Counted from the first letter of the stretch, positions 1-12,560 are shown. The stretch is 64,000 nt of DNA from Aurelia coerulea (GCA_039566865.1 CM076948.1:13403001-13467000), one strand, 5' to 3'. The notes: generated by a model from the letters alone, not told the origin. A program made the numbers and translations.

Positions 1-457
1 TGGTGATCTTGGAGGCCACATGAAATCTCCATGCTTTGGGATCACTTTTCCGGGAAAACGACCATTGGCGATGTGAAATGCTGGAAGGATGACAAGACAT
101 CTCGCCCTTCCATCTCCTTCTTCGAGTCTGAACGCATCGCGTGAAGTCGCCGCTCGCGAAGGCAAACGAAAACGAGGCTTTCATTTCTGCTGAGTCATGG
201 AAAGGCTAAATGGACTTTGTTGCGCAGACTCTATACTTTCGAGGAGTTGAGTCTGCAAGCAGGCTACGATCTACCGTGATCTGTCAAAAGTGGATAGTCT
301 TGTTGGCGCACCCTTGCTCAAAACTTGGTTTTTCATATCACCATTTGATCATCTATACCCCGAAGAAATAAAATAACGATAATCTAGTAACTTTATTAGG
401 TCTTAAAGAAATTAAAGAAATTAAAGACAGGAGACATTACTTCCCTCTTTAAGAATA
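1..457. other. No gene recognised at the left edge
   Basis: I see no convincing coding sequence here. The stretch holds only a short imperfect foldback at about 222-267 (annotated separately). Just before the first LINE fragment it becomes AT-rich, with a short repeated AAATTAAAG motif at about 408-425. Confidence 0.5.
222..267. repeat. Short imperfect foldback, GCAGACTC family
   Basis: GCGCAGACTC at 222-231 is followed about 17 bases later by an inverted match, GAGTCTGCAAGCAGGCTA (249-266). The right half closely matches the perfect foldback at 26695-26747, and another copy lies at 44987-45058. It looks like a degraded member of a tiny palindromic repeat family. Confidence 0.55.
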
Positions 458-1416
<959 letters not shown>

Positions 1417-1611
1417 AAAACAAAAACTGTTGGATGTCGCAAAAACGTTTCGATATAAAATCTTCTTCAGTATCTGATACTGAAGAAGATTTTATATCGA
1501 AACGTTTTTGCGAGATACTGAAGAAGTTTTTAAACCGAAACGTTTTTGCGAATACTGAAGAAGATTTTATATCGAAACGTTTTTGCGACATCCAACAGTT
1601 TTTGTTTTTAT
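1417..1611. repeat. Inverted and tandem array of a CTGAAGAAG...CGAAACG motif
   Basis: One minus-strand copy (about 1448-1470) faces three plus-strand copies (starting at about 1480, 1518 and 1555), so the block can fold into a long hairpin. Each copy has CTGAAGA, a short hairpin arm, then CGAAACG. The outer ends read as inverted copies of a sequence around GTCGCAAAAACG and AACAGTTTTTG. The same signature occurs at 35345 and, in variant form, in the PLE flanks at 35522 and 39675. I interpret it as hammerhead-ribozyme-like PLE terminal sequence. That is inference; the inverted/tandem structure itself is directly visible. Confidence 0.6.
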
Positions 1612-1647
1612 ATGTATATATTCTGTTTGATTTAAAGGATGGTTTAG

Positions 1648-1651
<4 letters not shown>

Positions 1652-1735
<84 letters not shown>
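1652..1735. repeat. (ATT)n microsatellite at a LINE 3' tail
   Basis: An ATT tract directly abuts the 3' untranslated end of minus-strand LINE copy B, in the position of that family's TAA-type tail. One interruption (TTTT) occurs near 1680. Confidence 0.95.
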
Positions 1736-1740
1736 CCATT

Positions 1741-2395
1741 TATTTAAAGTTGGTTTTTCTAATTAAAATAGCTAAAAGCTAATTAAGGCCAACAAAACTA
1801 AAAGAAGTATAACCTAGAAAGTAAATTAATCCAAAAATCCCAAATCTTTAATAAAAACTTTACACAATCTGCAGGTGCATGAATCACCATTCCATTGTTT
1901 TACTTTCATTTTAAATTCTTGAATTGTACTACAGTCTTTCAAAAAGCTGGGAAGTGAGAACCATAAAAGGCAGCCTCTATACTGAATATTTTCTGTACCA
2001 TATATTGTTGTCTTTACTTTCGGCAGCTGCAAGTGATTTACATTACGCAGACTATAATAGCTGTCTTTTTCTGAAAAAATATCTTTCATAAATGTTGGGT
2101 TGAGATCGTTCTTTGTTTTAAAAATCTCTATCATAAGCAACTGCAGATTGCGTTTATGCGTGGTTACAGAATTATTCACACTATTTACAAGATAATTTCC
2201 ACTATCTTTGCATACAATTCGCAATGCTCTTTCACGAATTTTGTTTACCTTTGAATTGATCGTCCTGTCATGAAACATCCATACAAGCGGACAATAGTTG
2301 AATTGCGATTTGATGAATGCATCCACCAGCAATTTTGATTTAACAGGGTCCATATAATTAGAGAGGCGAGCAAGTGCAGGCAGTTTTTGGTTTGC
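1741..2395 (-). pseudogene. CR1-like LINE RT C-terminal fragment (copy B)
   Basis: A minus-strand frame of about 180 residues (stop near 1826) encodes the thumb and C-terminal part of a LINE RT. It includes SQFNYCPLVWMFHDR and ends in a Cys pair followed by FIKDLGFLD. An upstream piece reading KLPALARLSNYM reaches about 2392. The sequence from 1741 to 1825 is its 3' untranslated region, followed by an ATT tail. It is a severely 5'-truncated, non-functional copy of the same family as copies A and C. It lies in inverted orientation inside copy A. Confidence 0.85.
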
Positions 2396-3010
2396 CTTTT
2401 AGCTATTGTCCACTTGTTTGGATGTTCCATGATAAGTCAGTTAATAACAAAATAAATAAAATCCACGAGAGAGCCCTGAGAATCGCATAGAGAGATGGTT
2501 GTTCAAATTTCGAAGATTTACTGATAAAAGCAAACACAGTATCCGTTCACCACAAAAATTTACAGTTGCTTGCTACTGAAATTTTTAAAACTCAGAGGAA
2601 TCTCAATCCAAGTTTCATGAATCAAATCTTTGTAGAGAAAGATACAAGATACACCCTTCGTAGTGGCAGAAATATTTTGGCACCAAAACAAAACACGACC
2701 GGGTATGGTATTGAAAATGCACGTTTCCTTGGATCTAAGATACGGCATGCAATGCCATCTTCCTTAAAAGGGTCCCACACTTCGAACAGTTTCAGAACGA
2801 AAATTAAAAGCTACGATTTTGATTGCAACTGTAGATTATGCAAGCGATATGTCGAAAATTTAGGGTTTCTGTAGTGGTAGATTATTTACTATTCTTGTAA
2901 GCTGTATATTCAATTTTGTTATTAACATGTATTTAAGTTTTGGTTGGCATTAATTAGCTTCAGCTAGACCAGAAGCCAACCTAAAATAAAGAAATTATTA
3001 TTATTATATT
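2396..3010 (+). pseudogene. CR1-like LINE, second part of copy A with 3' end
   Basis: Starting at SYCPLVWMFHDKS (2401) the frame encodes the RT thumb and C-terminal region down to ...VENLGFL (stop at 2872-2874). There is one internal TAG at 2488-2490. A 3' untranslated region follows, then a short ATT tail (about 2990-3010). Compared with sibling copy B (DAFIKSQFNYCPLVWM), this segment begins exactly where the 458-1310 block ends (NAFVISQ). The two are therefore one LINE split by about 1.1 kb of inserted sequence. Confidence 0.83.
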
Positions 3011-3112
3011 ATTTGGTGCAATTACACCAAAATAAATTTATAGATCAAATTTTCGTGATTTTTCGAAAAGGTTACAGTTTTCATAGGGTCATCCGTTAGA
3101 TTAAAAGATCTA

Positions 3113-3747
3113 CCGGGTGAGTCAGAAAAAAGAATCCCCGTTTGAAAGGTCACAGCTCCCTGGATATCAAGACAATGATATCGGCAAATATAGAGTTTAA
3201 TGGTACAAATGTTCAAATCTACTACAAAATTTACCTGACTGAAATCGGCCACTCTATTCTGAAATTATGAGGGACTTTCTCCAGAAAGCCTCTTCAAAAA
3301 ACCTTCAAAACGTGCCCAAAATCATGAACAGATTTCCCTAACATTTCTGCCTTACAATGCCTTGCAGCAATGACTTGTGAACGCTTTAGCACGTGCTATC
3401 CTCTTGGGAGATGTACAAGTCCTCCCCCTGGTATCAATAAACTATTTAAGGGGAATCCATTCTCCCAAGAGGACAAGATACATGAATTCATGCGAGTGTC
3501 ATCAATGTTAGGAAGGAAAATGTGCTCATTGTTTTCATTCGTTTTTGCGGGTTTTTTGAAGGGGCTTTCTGCAGAAAATCACTCATATCCACGGGAAGGA
3601 ATGGCCGATTAAGGCCGGGTAAATTACTGAACCTAATTGAACATATTGGCAATAAAACAAGAAACAAGACATGTTTCAATATTATTGCTTTGATATTCAT
3701 GGAGCAGTGGCCTTTCAAGCGGGGATCCTTTTTTCTGACTCACCCGG
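3113..3747. mobile_element. TA-flanked MITE 1 (CCGGGTG ends), 635 bp
   Basis: The left end, CCGGGTGAGTCAGAAAAAAG, is repeated inverted at the right end, and TA lies outside both ends (3111-3112 and 3748-3749). The terminal repeats run for roughly 45 bp. Further inverted segments inside (about 3257-3320 against 3530-3585, and TCCTCTTGGGAGA against TCTCCCAAGAGGA at about 3400-3475) make almost the whole element a foldback. There is no transposase. The TA target and end sequence suggest Tc1/mariner-type mobilisation, which is inference. Confidence 0.88.
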
Positions 3748-3749
3748 TA

Positions 3750-4290
3750 GTATACCAAAATGCCATACACCGAGCAAGAATTGATCACTGTGGGTAGAAA
3801 TGATCAAATAGCCATGAAAATGTTGCAGACTCTATTTGCGGAGATAACGCTTAATGAGATTTCTCGACGGCTGGAAATAATCAAGATTGCTATCATCTTG
3901 TTAATTGAGCTACCACCGCTTTCTTGACTACAATGATTCAAATTAGTCGGAAGCTTCTTCGTGGAGCCTGATGCCGTTGTAGTTTGATTATTAAAGGCAT
4001 TTAGCCAGTGGCGTATGCAGCATCTCAGGAGTGAACGGGGTCTGGGGAGTAGCTGCAGAAAAAATTTTCGTGACCATGCACTGCAGACACTCGGAACATG
4101 AGGGAAACGCCCTTTTTATGTAATGAACATAAAATAGACAGGATTTTTTGTTGAATTTGCCTTGAGAATGGATACCAACTTATGGATACCATACAGAAGT
4201 TTGCGATTGTGTTCCAAGTGGCAATCTGCACAGCACCTCAGCGATCTCTGTCCCTGAGGGGGATGCTGAGCTTTCTATTACCTTGCATCT
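3750..4290. other. No gene recognised
   Basis: This is unannotated sequence between MITE 1 and the 3' end of LINE copy C. Short open frames on either strand show no recognisable domain. Confidence 0.5.
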
Positions 4291-5146
4291 AATAATTTTT
4301 CATTTTTTTCATTTAATCCATATTTAAAGTTGGTATTTACAATAGTAACTAAGAACATACTAATTCAAACCAACTATTTACAAAAAATTATACTTTATAC
4401 AAAAAATTATCGGCATATTTTGCAGGTGCATTTATCGCCAGCCCAGTCTTTGATCCTCTTTTTAAAAGCAGAAAGTGTTGGCTCATTTTTAACACTATCA
4501 TCTAGGTTGTTCCAGAGGAAACTCCCTCTAAAGGACAGAGATTCTTGCCCATAGCCCTGTGTCTTTATTTGTGGCAGATTGCGAAGATTTGTATCCTTAG
4601 ATTATAAGCTACATGCTTCTTTTCATGAAACTCCCATACAAGCAATGGGTTAAGATGATTCATGGACTTGTAGATTTCTGTCATCAACTTCTGCAAGTTT
4701 CTAACATGTATACAAAAGCTGCCACTTCGAGTGAGCAATGTTTCAAAGGGACATTCGTATTCTTTATAGAGGATCCGAAGAGCACGTTTGTGTGTGCGGT
4801 CAATCTGTTTGTATGCACCTTTGTTGCAGAATAGCCATATCAAAGGGCAATAATTGAAATTCGATAAGATAACTGCGTTGCAAATTGTTAATGCCAGCTC
4901 TCTAGAAAGATATGCATTAAGTCTAGAAAAGGCACTGATTTTCTTGTTAACTTTAGGACACAGCGTTTTAACGTGTTTGTTAAACTTTAATTTGTTGTCA
5001 ATTTCAATCCCTAGCAATTTAACATGATCTGTTGCAGATAATTTGTTCTCATTGATGTTAAGTCGCAGTCCTCTCTGCCCTTTTAAGCCAAGGAACATTA
5101 GCTGGAATTTGTTTGGGTTTGCAACCATTCCATTGTTTGTAAACCT
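4291..5146 (-). pseudogene. CR1-like LINE copy C, 3' half
   Basis: The minus-strand frame from FTNNGMVANPNKFQ (about 5140) runs through the RT connection and thumb (NFNYCPLIWLF) to about 4580. There a 1-nt frameshift moves the end of the protein (GYGQESLSFRGSFLWNN..., C-terminal Cys pair near 4430) into another frame. A 3' untranslated region follows to about 4291. The first residues complete a WFTNNG motif whose other half lies at 6453 and above, on the far side of an inserted LINE. Together with 6445-7655 it forms one element on the minus strand. Confidence 0.85.
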
Positions 5147-6444
5147 ATCATCATAACCTATCCATTGTCAGTATGTATCTGTAAATGGCCACAACTCTAG
5201 TCACCTCAATGTTAGCTGTGGTGTTCCCCAGGGGTCTGTCCTTGGTCCACTTCTTTTCCTTATCTACATAAATGATCTTCCAAATTCATCCAAAAAAATT
5301 ATCCTTTTATCTCTTTGCTGATGACACTAACATCTACTTTGAATCTGACAATCTTAACCAACTTGAAAAAGTGGTAAACAATGAACTTAAGTATGTTAAA
5401 AAATGGCTTGATGCTAATAAACTTGCACTTAATGTAGAAAAAACTAACTTCATCATTTTCCATTCTCGGCAACATTCTTTAAATAAAACTGTTAGCATCA
5501 AGATTGGCAAGGAATATGTTAATCAGGCTAAATATGTCAAATTTCTTGGCCTTTTATTGGATGAAAACCTCAGTTGGAAGTATCACTTGAATGAACTATC
5601 AAAAAAGTTAGCAAGAACAAGTGGTATATTCTTTAAGATAAGGCATCTCCTACCAACTAGTGTTCTAGTTTCCTTGTATCACTCACTATTTGCCTCTTAT
5701 CTTCAATATGGAATCATTGTATGGGGTCTTACTTACGACATCCATACTAAACCAATATACCTTCTTCAAAAGAAAGTTCTTAGAGCTATTACTTTTAAGA
5801 CTTTTACTTCTCCATCTACACCAATTTTCTCTGAACTAAAGATTCTTAAGTTATATGATTTATTTTATCTAAAGCTACTTGCCTTTGTGTATGAATGTGT
5901 TAATTTCATTTCTCCTAATTTCTTCCACAATTTTTTTGAAACCTTGTCATTTGTTCATCAGTATGATACAAGGCAGGCTCGCAAGGGTGATATTTTTATG
6001 ACGCGTAAAAATACTTTGCAATATGGTTTAAGGTCTATTAGATATGCTGGCGCTAAATCCTGGAATGAAACTCCATCCAAAATCAAACAGTCTCTTTCTG
6101 TAGTGATTTTCCGTCGTGAACTGAAACAACATCTATTTTCCATCAAATACCAGTCATGAATACCTCTATCAAAAACTATATCTGAAATCAATCCTAATAT
6201 CCTCATATCTATCCTTGAAATTTGAAGAATAGGTTTTTAGTTTAGGGGGTGCTCTCTCCTCGATTAGTTTACCTACTGAGAGAGCTCCTCCTTAAGAAAT
6301 TCCTCCCCATACAAAAATCTATGTGTATAATCCTATTAGTTATATTTTATTTCCTGTTTAATTGATAATTTGTTAGTTGTATGTTGTTTTCAAGAGATTT
6401 TTGTATGTAGTGGAATTTTAAAATTAAACTGAACTGAACTGAAC
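5147..6444 (+). mobile_element. 5'-truncated LINE (copy F) inserted into LINE copy C
   Basis: This plus-strand insertion carries the C-terminal half of a LINE RT: motif B ([13 protein letters not shown], about 5220), motif C (FADD, about 5317), then thumb and C-terminal regions ending at 6157-6159. A 1-nt frameshift in an A-run at about 5287-5293 separates motifs B and C; the remaining 290 residues are uninterrupted. The 3' end is a short AACTG pentamer tail. TGTAAACC flanks the insertion on both sides (5139-5146 and 6445-6452), an 8-bp target site duplication. It belongs to a different LINE family from its host. The few lesions suggest it is younger than the elements around it. Confidence 0.9.
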
Positions 6445-7655
6445 TGTAAACCATTCGAGCAATCTACTGAGATCACTTTTTTCCCAAATTGGTAACAATT
6501 TCTTGTAGGTCTAGCCCACATGAGTATATGGTATTATCATCTGCAAAGTTACAGATCTCAGAGTCTAGTCTCATGAGACATAGATCATTGATCAATATGT
6601 TAAAGAGCAAAGGAGCCAGGAGCCCTGTGGTACTCCAATTTTTATTCTTCTTGCAGTACTTCTATTTGAACCAATCTTTACCCTTTGATGGCGGCAATCC
6701 AGATAGCTATACATTAAGCAAAGACTATTGAAATCGAAATTATAAGCCCCCAGTTTTGCGATAAGGAGGTCATGAGGCAGACAGTCGTAGGCCTTGGATA
6801 AATCCATTAGAATTGTTCCTACTATACCTGATGCGTCCAGACATTTCCTCCATTTTTCTATCAACCTCATCAAAGCATGTTGCCTTCTATACCCCTCTCT
6901 GAAACCACACAAGATTTTGGAGAGTTTATCTTGAAATTATTGGCATATTTGGTCTTTTAGAATTCTTTCATAGACTTTAGAGGCTACAGGTAAGACACTT
7001 ATTGGCCTAAAATTTCCCTTGTAATTGGAATCATCATTTTTGAAGAGAGGGCTGAGATCAGCTTCCTTCAATTCGTTTGGAAACTTGCAATCATAGATTG
7101 GCGAGTTGATACAGTCTGTTAGGTAGGGGCAAACTACTTCCCGCGTTGCCTTTAACATACCAGTTGGAATATTCCCACTGTTGGATTTATTCTTGTCAAG
7201 CAAATCTATCTGCTTCATGACCTCATTTAGGCTTACATGAGAGAAACTAAAGGTGGTACCGTCTGATGTCACATGTTGATTAATCACCATTACAGAGGGG
7301 TGATCTTTATATTTATTTATCGCTCTCAAAACCATTTGTTCCACAGACATTTGTTCTTGCACCTCTTTAAAAAGGGGGTCAATACGAATATTACCTGTAA
7401 TATTGCAAAAATACTAATTAAAGCACTCAGCATCTTCGACATCATTCGAGAGGATTCTACCATCTTCAATCAATGTGATCTTCTCACTCATGGGATTATT
7501 GTTAGAAAACAGAGGTTTCACAGTTTTCCAACATTTCTTATCGTTGTCAATTGTTTTCGACTGAATTGACATAAAATGCTGTCTTTTAGTCTTAATGTTC
7601 AATTTTACGACAAGGTTTCTTTGATCCTTATATTTTCTTAAGATCTTTAACCAAT
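6445..7655 (-). pseudogene. CR1-like LINE copy C, 5' half (RT fingers and palm)
   Basis: Several minus-strand frames join into one RT: a linker (QHFMSIQSKTIDNDKKCWK, about 7600), then the region before the RT (about 7360-6940) with a FRPISVLPVASKVYER finger motif. Motif A follows (TILMDLSKAYD, about 6800), then motif B (GVPQGS, about 6620) and motif C (FADD, about 6545). Frame changes occur near 7400, 6925 and 6600. No endonuclease domain is seen, so the copy is 5'-truncated. It is interrupted at 6445 by copy F and resumes at 5146. Confidence 0.87.
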
Positions 7656-7659
7656 GAAG

Positions 7660-8722
7660 TTAGGCTGTTGAACGAAATAATTGCAACTGAAAGAATGAAA
7701 AATGAAACACTTACCGTCAATAATTGTACGCTAAAATTGGAAAATTATAAATTGGCCTCGAAATTGGCCATGGCCAACAGGTTTCGCTCGGGGAAGGACC
7801 CTTTTGAGTCAGATGAAGGGGAGCCCACCAATTTAATGTCTGCAAAACTTGTAGCTAAGATTGACACACGTGAAGCCCTCTACGCTGACAACAGTAATAA
7901 TAATGTCACCCATAAGCAGTTTCTAAGAAATGCTACAAAATCCAAGAACAATCAATCCTTTGTACTGAAGAAAGAAAGCAACAATATGAGCTTTAGAAAC
8001 AAAGACTTGTTGATGTCAACAACAAATCGGTGCAAAATAAGTCTACAATTAAATGAAAGGAAGCAAATAAAAAGCCAAACAAAAAAGAACAAGCAGCGCA
8101 GAAGGAACAACAGGAAATAATCAGGGAAACAACACGAAGCCAGTCTGATGACCGTACTGATACAAGTATAGGCAAAGTCAACACAGCTGTTTCTGCGTCA
8201 GCTCCCCTCCCCCCTCGCCAACCAGCCCATGCTTGGCCACAGGGCACAATTTTGATAACTGGATACAGTATCATCAGTGAATTAATTGAAAAACGTTTCA
8301 ATGGTCCGCATCCAATTAAAATGAGAAGCTTCCCTGGTGCCAAGATCTGTGACATGAGAGATTTCTTGAAGCCTCTCATTCGAAAGCAGCCATCGAAAAT
8401 AGTTTTACATGTAGGGACAAATGATGCCATTGATCTCAACGCTGATGAACTACTCAGTCAGTTACTTGACTTGAAGAAAGAAATAGAGACACAGTTACCC
8501 TCATGCGAAATTGTTCTCCCGACACAAACTATGAGAAAGAATCACGAGATTGCTGGAAACACACTGATGACTGTAACTAAGAAGCTCATCTCTTTAGGTA
8601 AGAATCTTATCAATAACAACAGCATCTAAGAGTCTGACTTAGGCTTCAGCAAGCTTCATCTTTATCAGAAAGGACTTGCTAAATTAGCTCAGAACATTAA
8701 CAACAAATTAAATTGTCTTTAG
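7660..8722 (+). pseudogene. LINE copy E ORF1 with SGNH/esterase-like domain
   Basis: The N-terminal part (7668-8120) is basic and polar, ending in a Lys/Arg-rich tract. After a frameshift between about 8040 and 8115 the frame continues through a proline-rich stretch into an SGNH-type domain (8250-8630). This shows ITGYSIISEL where a GDS block is normal, then RSFPGAKICDMRDF and HVGTND. A further frame change leads to the SKLHLYQKGL segment, with the stop near 8722. In CR1-like LINEs such ORF1 proteins bind element RNA and carry an esterase-like fold. Here the nucleophile-block Asp is replaced by Tyr. The N-terminus appears truncated. Confidence 0.75.
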
Positions 8723-8729
8723 TCGCCAG

Positions 8730-11700
8730 TCTACCAGGGTGGAGGTAGTTGATCCACCGCCACCCCATACCAACAACTTAGGGGCTACCTGCTTACATGT
8801 ACATAATGAAAATGGTACTCCCATTAGTGAGGGGGTCACTTCAAACGGGTCTCATCAGCACCAAGGATTTAAAAAGGGTATGGCAATAGCATCATTGAGT
8901 GTCAATGGTCTTCGTAGTCACATGGTAGACTTATGACGATGAGTCCCTTGTATCCCTGCGGTACTTTGCTCACAGGGACTCAAAATGAAACAGTTAAAAA
9001 CCTGACCCTATTTTGTAAAGTCTCGCTTTCAGATTGCCTGACAGAGAGCCCAAACATTTTGCGAATAATTTTTGCGAAACTTCCAAGGACTTGTCTTTTT
9101 GTGAGAAGAACAAAACTCTTTCGCTTATTTCAGGACGTTCGATTAGTTTCCCTAGAGACGTTCTAGAGTCCAAAGTCCACAGCAAGACTTCGCTCGTTAT
9201 TTGCAAGTAGGGTGGACGCGGACATAAAAGCTAAGCAAGAAGTTCTAAAAATAAGTTTTCCCTGCTCCTGTAGCCAGACACGAAGACATCTTCACCCTTC
9301 AAAACTTTTAAATAAACAGCATAGAATTAGCACAACTCAACTTCAAACTGTGTTTCTGTTTTCTGCAGAAGCTCCGAGTCAGCCATTTTGTTTGGCGAAT
9401 CAAGATTGCAAAATCGCTAAATCGCGAAAATTAAAAGATGAACAGCCTCCTTTTGGTACCTGCCCTTCCAAACCTCGCCTGATTGGCTAACAGTTCCAGT
9501 AAATTTGCCGCAACCATAGTAATTCGCAAATCTCGCAATCTGATTGGTATGCTAGGAATCCCAGCATATTAGGCCTAAATGGGGTCAGGTTTTTCAGAGT
9601 AATAATATGAGTCTCTGTTGACTGAAGCGCCATCTTGAAGTCAAAGAGCACAGGGAAACAATAGACTCATCGTCATAAGTCTAGTCACCTAGATGAGGTT
9701 CAATTATTAATGAACGACCTTGGGATTCATATATTAGCCTTAAATGAAACCAAGATTGATCCTAACTACCCAAAGGAGTTAACTAGTGTGGCTGGCTACC
9801 AACAAGAACGTTTGGATAGGACATGCAATGGTGGTGCTGTTTCTATTTATATCAGGGACTCTATCAAGTACAAACGTCGTCTTGATGTCCCTAATGATGA
9901 CCTGGAACTAATTTGTATTGAGGTTGAACCAACTAAAAGCAAGTCCTTTCTAGTTCTCATATGGTACCGGCAACCCAGCGAACCTGTTGGATCTTTCAAT
10001 AAGCTGGAAAAGGTTCTTTCTTTTTTGGAAAAAGAGGATAGAGAAATAATCCTCTTAGGAGACACTAATTATGATCTCACTCCTAAACAAGCTGAGCAGA
10101 CAATGATTCGAAGCACATGCTGTATCTCTGTGGGCTATTTAGCTTCAAACAGCTTATTGAGGAACCAACCAGGGTCACTATAACTACCTCTTCTATAATT
10201 GACCATATTGCTACAACATGTGCCAGAAACATTGTAAAATCCGGAGTGCATGAGATTTCTTTGAGTGATCAATTTATGGTCTACTGCATTCGGAAATTCA
10301 ATGGAGCAGTAGAAAAAGGCTATAAAATGATCAAAACTAGGAAAATGAAAATTGTTAATGAAGAAGCATTTCTGGCCGATGTTTCTGGCATATGTTGGGA
10401 GCAGATGCTTATAGAAACCGATGACATAGATGTTCTGGTAAACAATTGGTCAAATCTATTTCCTTTGATCATAGAAAAGCATGCTCCAATAACTGAAATG
10501 CGCGTATCAGAGAAATACTGCCCTTGGATTGATCATGACCTCAGAAAACTTATGCAAACCAAGGGATAGGCTGAAAAAAGGCTGCAGTCAAAAGAAAGTC
10601 CCCATTCCTTATGGACGCATACAGACAGGTCCGTAATAAGATCAATGTCCTTAATGTACAACTAAAGAAGCAGTATTATACCATGTCAAGGTAATATGAA
10701 AGAGTCATGGAAGGCAATCAATGAACTCCTCAACAAGAGATCAAAATCTAGCAACATTGATTGTCTTAAAGAGTCTGGTGTAGAAACTGTTCATAAAATA
10801 GATATTTCTATTGCGATGAACAGTTTCTTTTGCTCAGTAGGTGAGGATCTTGCTGAGAAAATTGATCCAGCCTAAAATCCCCTTCTTGCAGGTGACTATG
10901 AAATTAACAAACATAAGGCAAAATTCCACTTCAGGACTATTGAAGTGCAGGAGATCAGGGACGCATTTGCCACAGTTAAGACAGCAAAGAGCTTTGGGAC
11001 TGACAACATCTCTAGCTACTTTCTGAAGCTTGTCTTGCCTTTTATTGAAAACTCCCTCGCCTCCTTGAAAAAAGTCGTTCTCATGGAAAGTAGCTAGAGT
11101 TACTCCAATTTTCAAGGATGGAGACAAGACTAAAAAGTCTAACTATCGACCAATATCAGTCTTGCCCGTCATCTCAAGGCTCTTTGAAAAACTAGTAACA
11201 AACCAGCTGTACCAGTATATGAATGATAACGGTCATTTTTCATCTGGCCAATCCATGTTCATTGACTTCAAAAAGGCATTTGATACTGTAGATCACAAAA
11301 TTCTCTGCAAAAACATTGAACTTTATGGTGTACAGCAACGCGAGCTTGCTTGGTTTAAATCCTACCTATTCAACCGTAAACAGCTTTGTAGGGTTAATGG
11401 CGTTGATTCAAATATTTGGGACATAGAAGTTGGTTGCCACAAGGCTCGTGTCTTGGCCCTCCCATCTTCCTCATCTACATCAATTATCTCCCACAGGCTG
11501 TCCAAGATTCTAGCGTCTCCATGTATGCTGATGATACCAGTTTGTGCTACCATTCTCATGATTTGACTCGGCTGAATGAGGCTATTAACAGTGATCTCAA
11601 GAAATTTGATACTTGGCTACAAGGCAACAAGCTTTCCTTGAATGTTGCAAAAACTCATTCCATGCTTATTTCCACCAAGCAGAAACAGAACATTCTCAAA

Positions 11701-12294
11701 GGTCAAAATAAAGAATTGACATTGAAAATACGCGATAATGAGCTCAAAGTTGTCAAAAAGATGAAATACCTTGGTGTGCAAAGTGACTGCTCTTTGGACT
11801 GAAAGGAACAAATCAAAGCCATCTCTACCAAGGTCTCCAGGGCAGTTGGTTTTTTGAAACATGCGAAGTTTTTCCTACCGAAAGAAACTTTGCAAACGCT
11901 TTACAGAGGTATTGTAGAGCCGCATTTTCTATACTATTGTTCTGTTTGGGGCTGCGCCGGTTTGACTGAAATTAATCACTTGCAAAAACTTCGAAACCGT
12001 GATTCTAGGATTATTACGAATAGCAGCTTTGAAGCCCCAAGCAGACTTCTAATTGAAGGGCTGGGATGGAAGACCGTTGATGAACTGATTACTGGTGAAT
12101 CTAAGACAATGGTCTTTAAGTCCCTGAATGAGCTGGCTCCACAATACCTCTGTGACCTCTTCACCCGCAATTCACAATGCTCATCATATAGCCTTCGTAA
12201 TACGGGGACTGAATTGAAATTACCGATGAAAAGGTCAGCAAATGGCCAGAAATATTTCTCGTATAGAGGCGCAAAACCGTGGAATAGCCTCTAA
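8730..12294 (+). pseudogene. LINE copy E ORF2: EEP endonuclease and reverse transcriptase
   Basis: ORF2 begins with about 60 residues up to GLRSH (8910-8920), is interrupted by an inserted element (8926-9683), and resumes as LDEVQLL. The AP-type endonuclease follows: LNETKID (9740), WYRQP (9963), LLGDTN (10054) and SLSDQF (10258). RT pieces follow in changing frames: YRPISVLPVISRLFEKL (11144), motif A (FIDFKKAFDTVDH, 11262), motif B (LPQGSCLGPP, 11435) and motif C (YADD, 11525). The thumb ends in YSYRGAKPW-type sequence (12290). Lesions include frameshifts near 10130, 10570, 10700, 11100 and 11420, an in-frame TGA at 11800-11802 in place of Trp, and a deletion of about 35 residues just before motif A. 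Non-functional. Confidence 0.87.
8926..9683. mobile_element. 758-bp inverted-repeat element with 9-bp imperfect target duplication
   Basis: TAGACTTATGACGATGAGTC at the left is repeated inverted at the right. It interrupts the endonuclease frame of LINE copy E: the host reads GLRSH before it and LDEVQ after it. The flanks gtcacatgg (8917-8925) and gtcacctag (9684-9692) match at 7 of 9 positions. A 9-bp duplication would fit a Mutator-like (MULE) element, but the degenerate match makes that tentative. No transposase is encoded. The same terminal sequence recurs as a solo copy at 57722. Confidence 0.8.
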
Positions 12295-12560
12295 GCCGAG
12301 TTAAATCAGGCATCCTCTTTGTATAGTTTCAAGAATAGTGTTTCAACAGGGTTTCTTTCTTTTATTGAAACTTTCTTCCTTATCATTGTACATTTGTTTT
12401 GAATATTGTAAATAGGGTTTTGTACTTTAATTTGTTTAATAGCTTTGAATTTAAAACTTGTGTAGATTATAATTATTGTTTTATTGGAGGGTCCCTTGAA
12501 AACCAGCTTCTGGTGAAGGGCAACCCTCCTTAAAAGAATTAAATATGAAATATATGAAAA
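12295..12560 (+). other. 3' untranslated region of LINE copy E
   Basis: AT-rich sequence follows the ORF2 end and contains an inverted motif pair, GGGTCCCTTG and GAAGGGCAACCC (about 12490-12525), before the tail TTAAATATGAAATATATGAAA. Similar stem-forming 3' ends are seen in other LINEs of this window. The element appears to stop near 12560. I see no gene between there and the palindrome starting at 12765. Confidence 0.6.
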
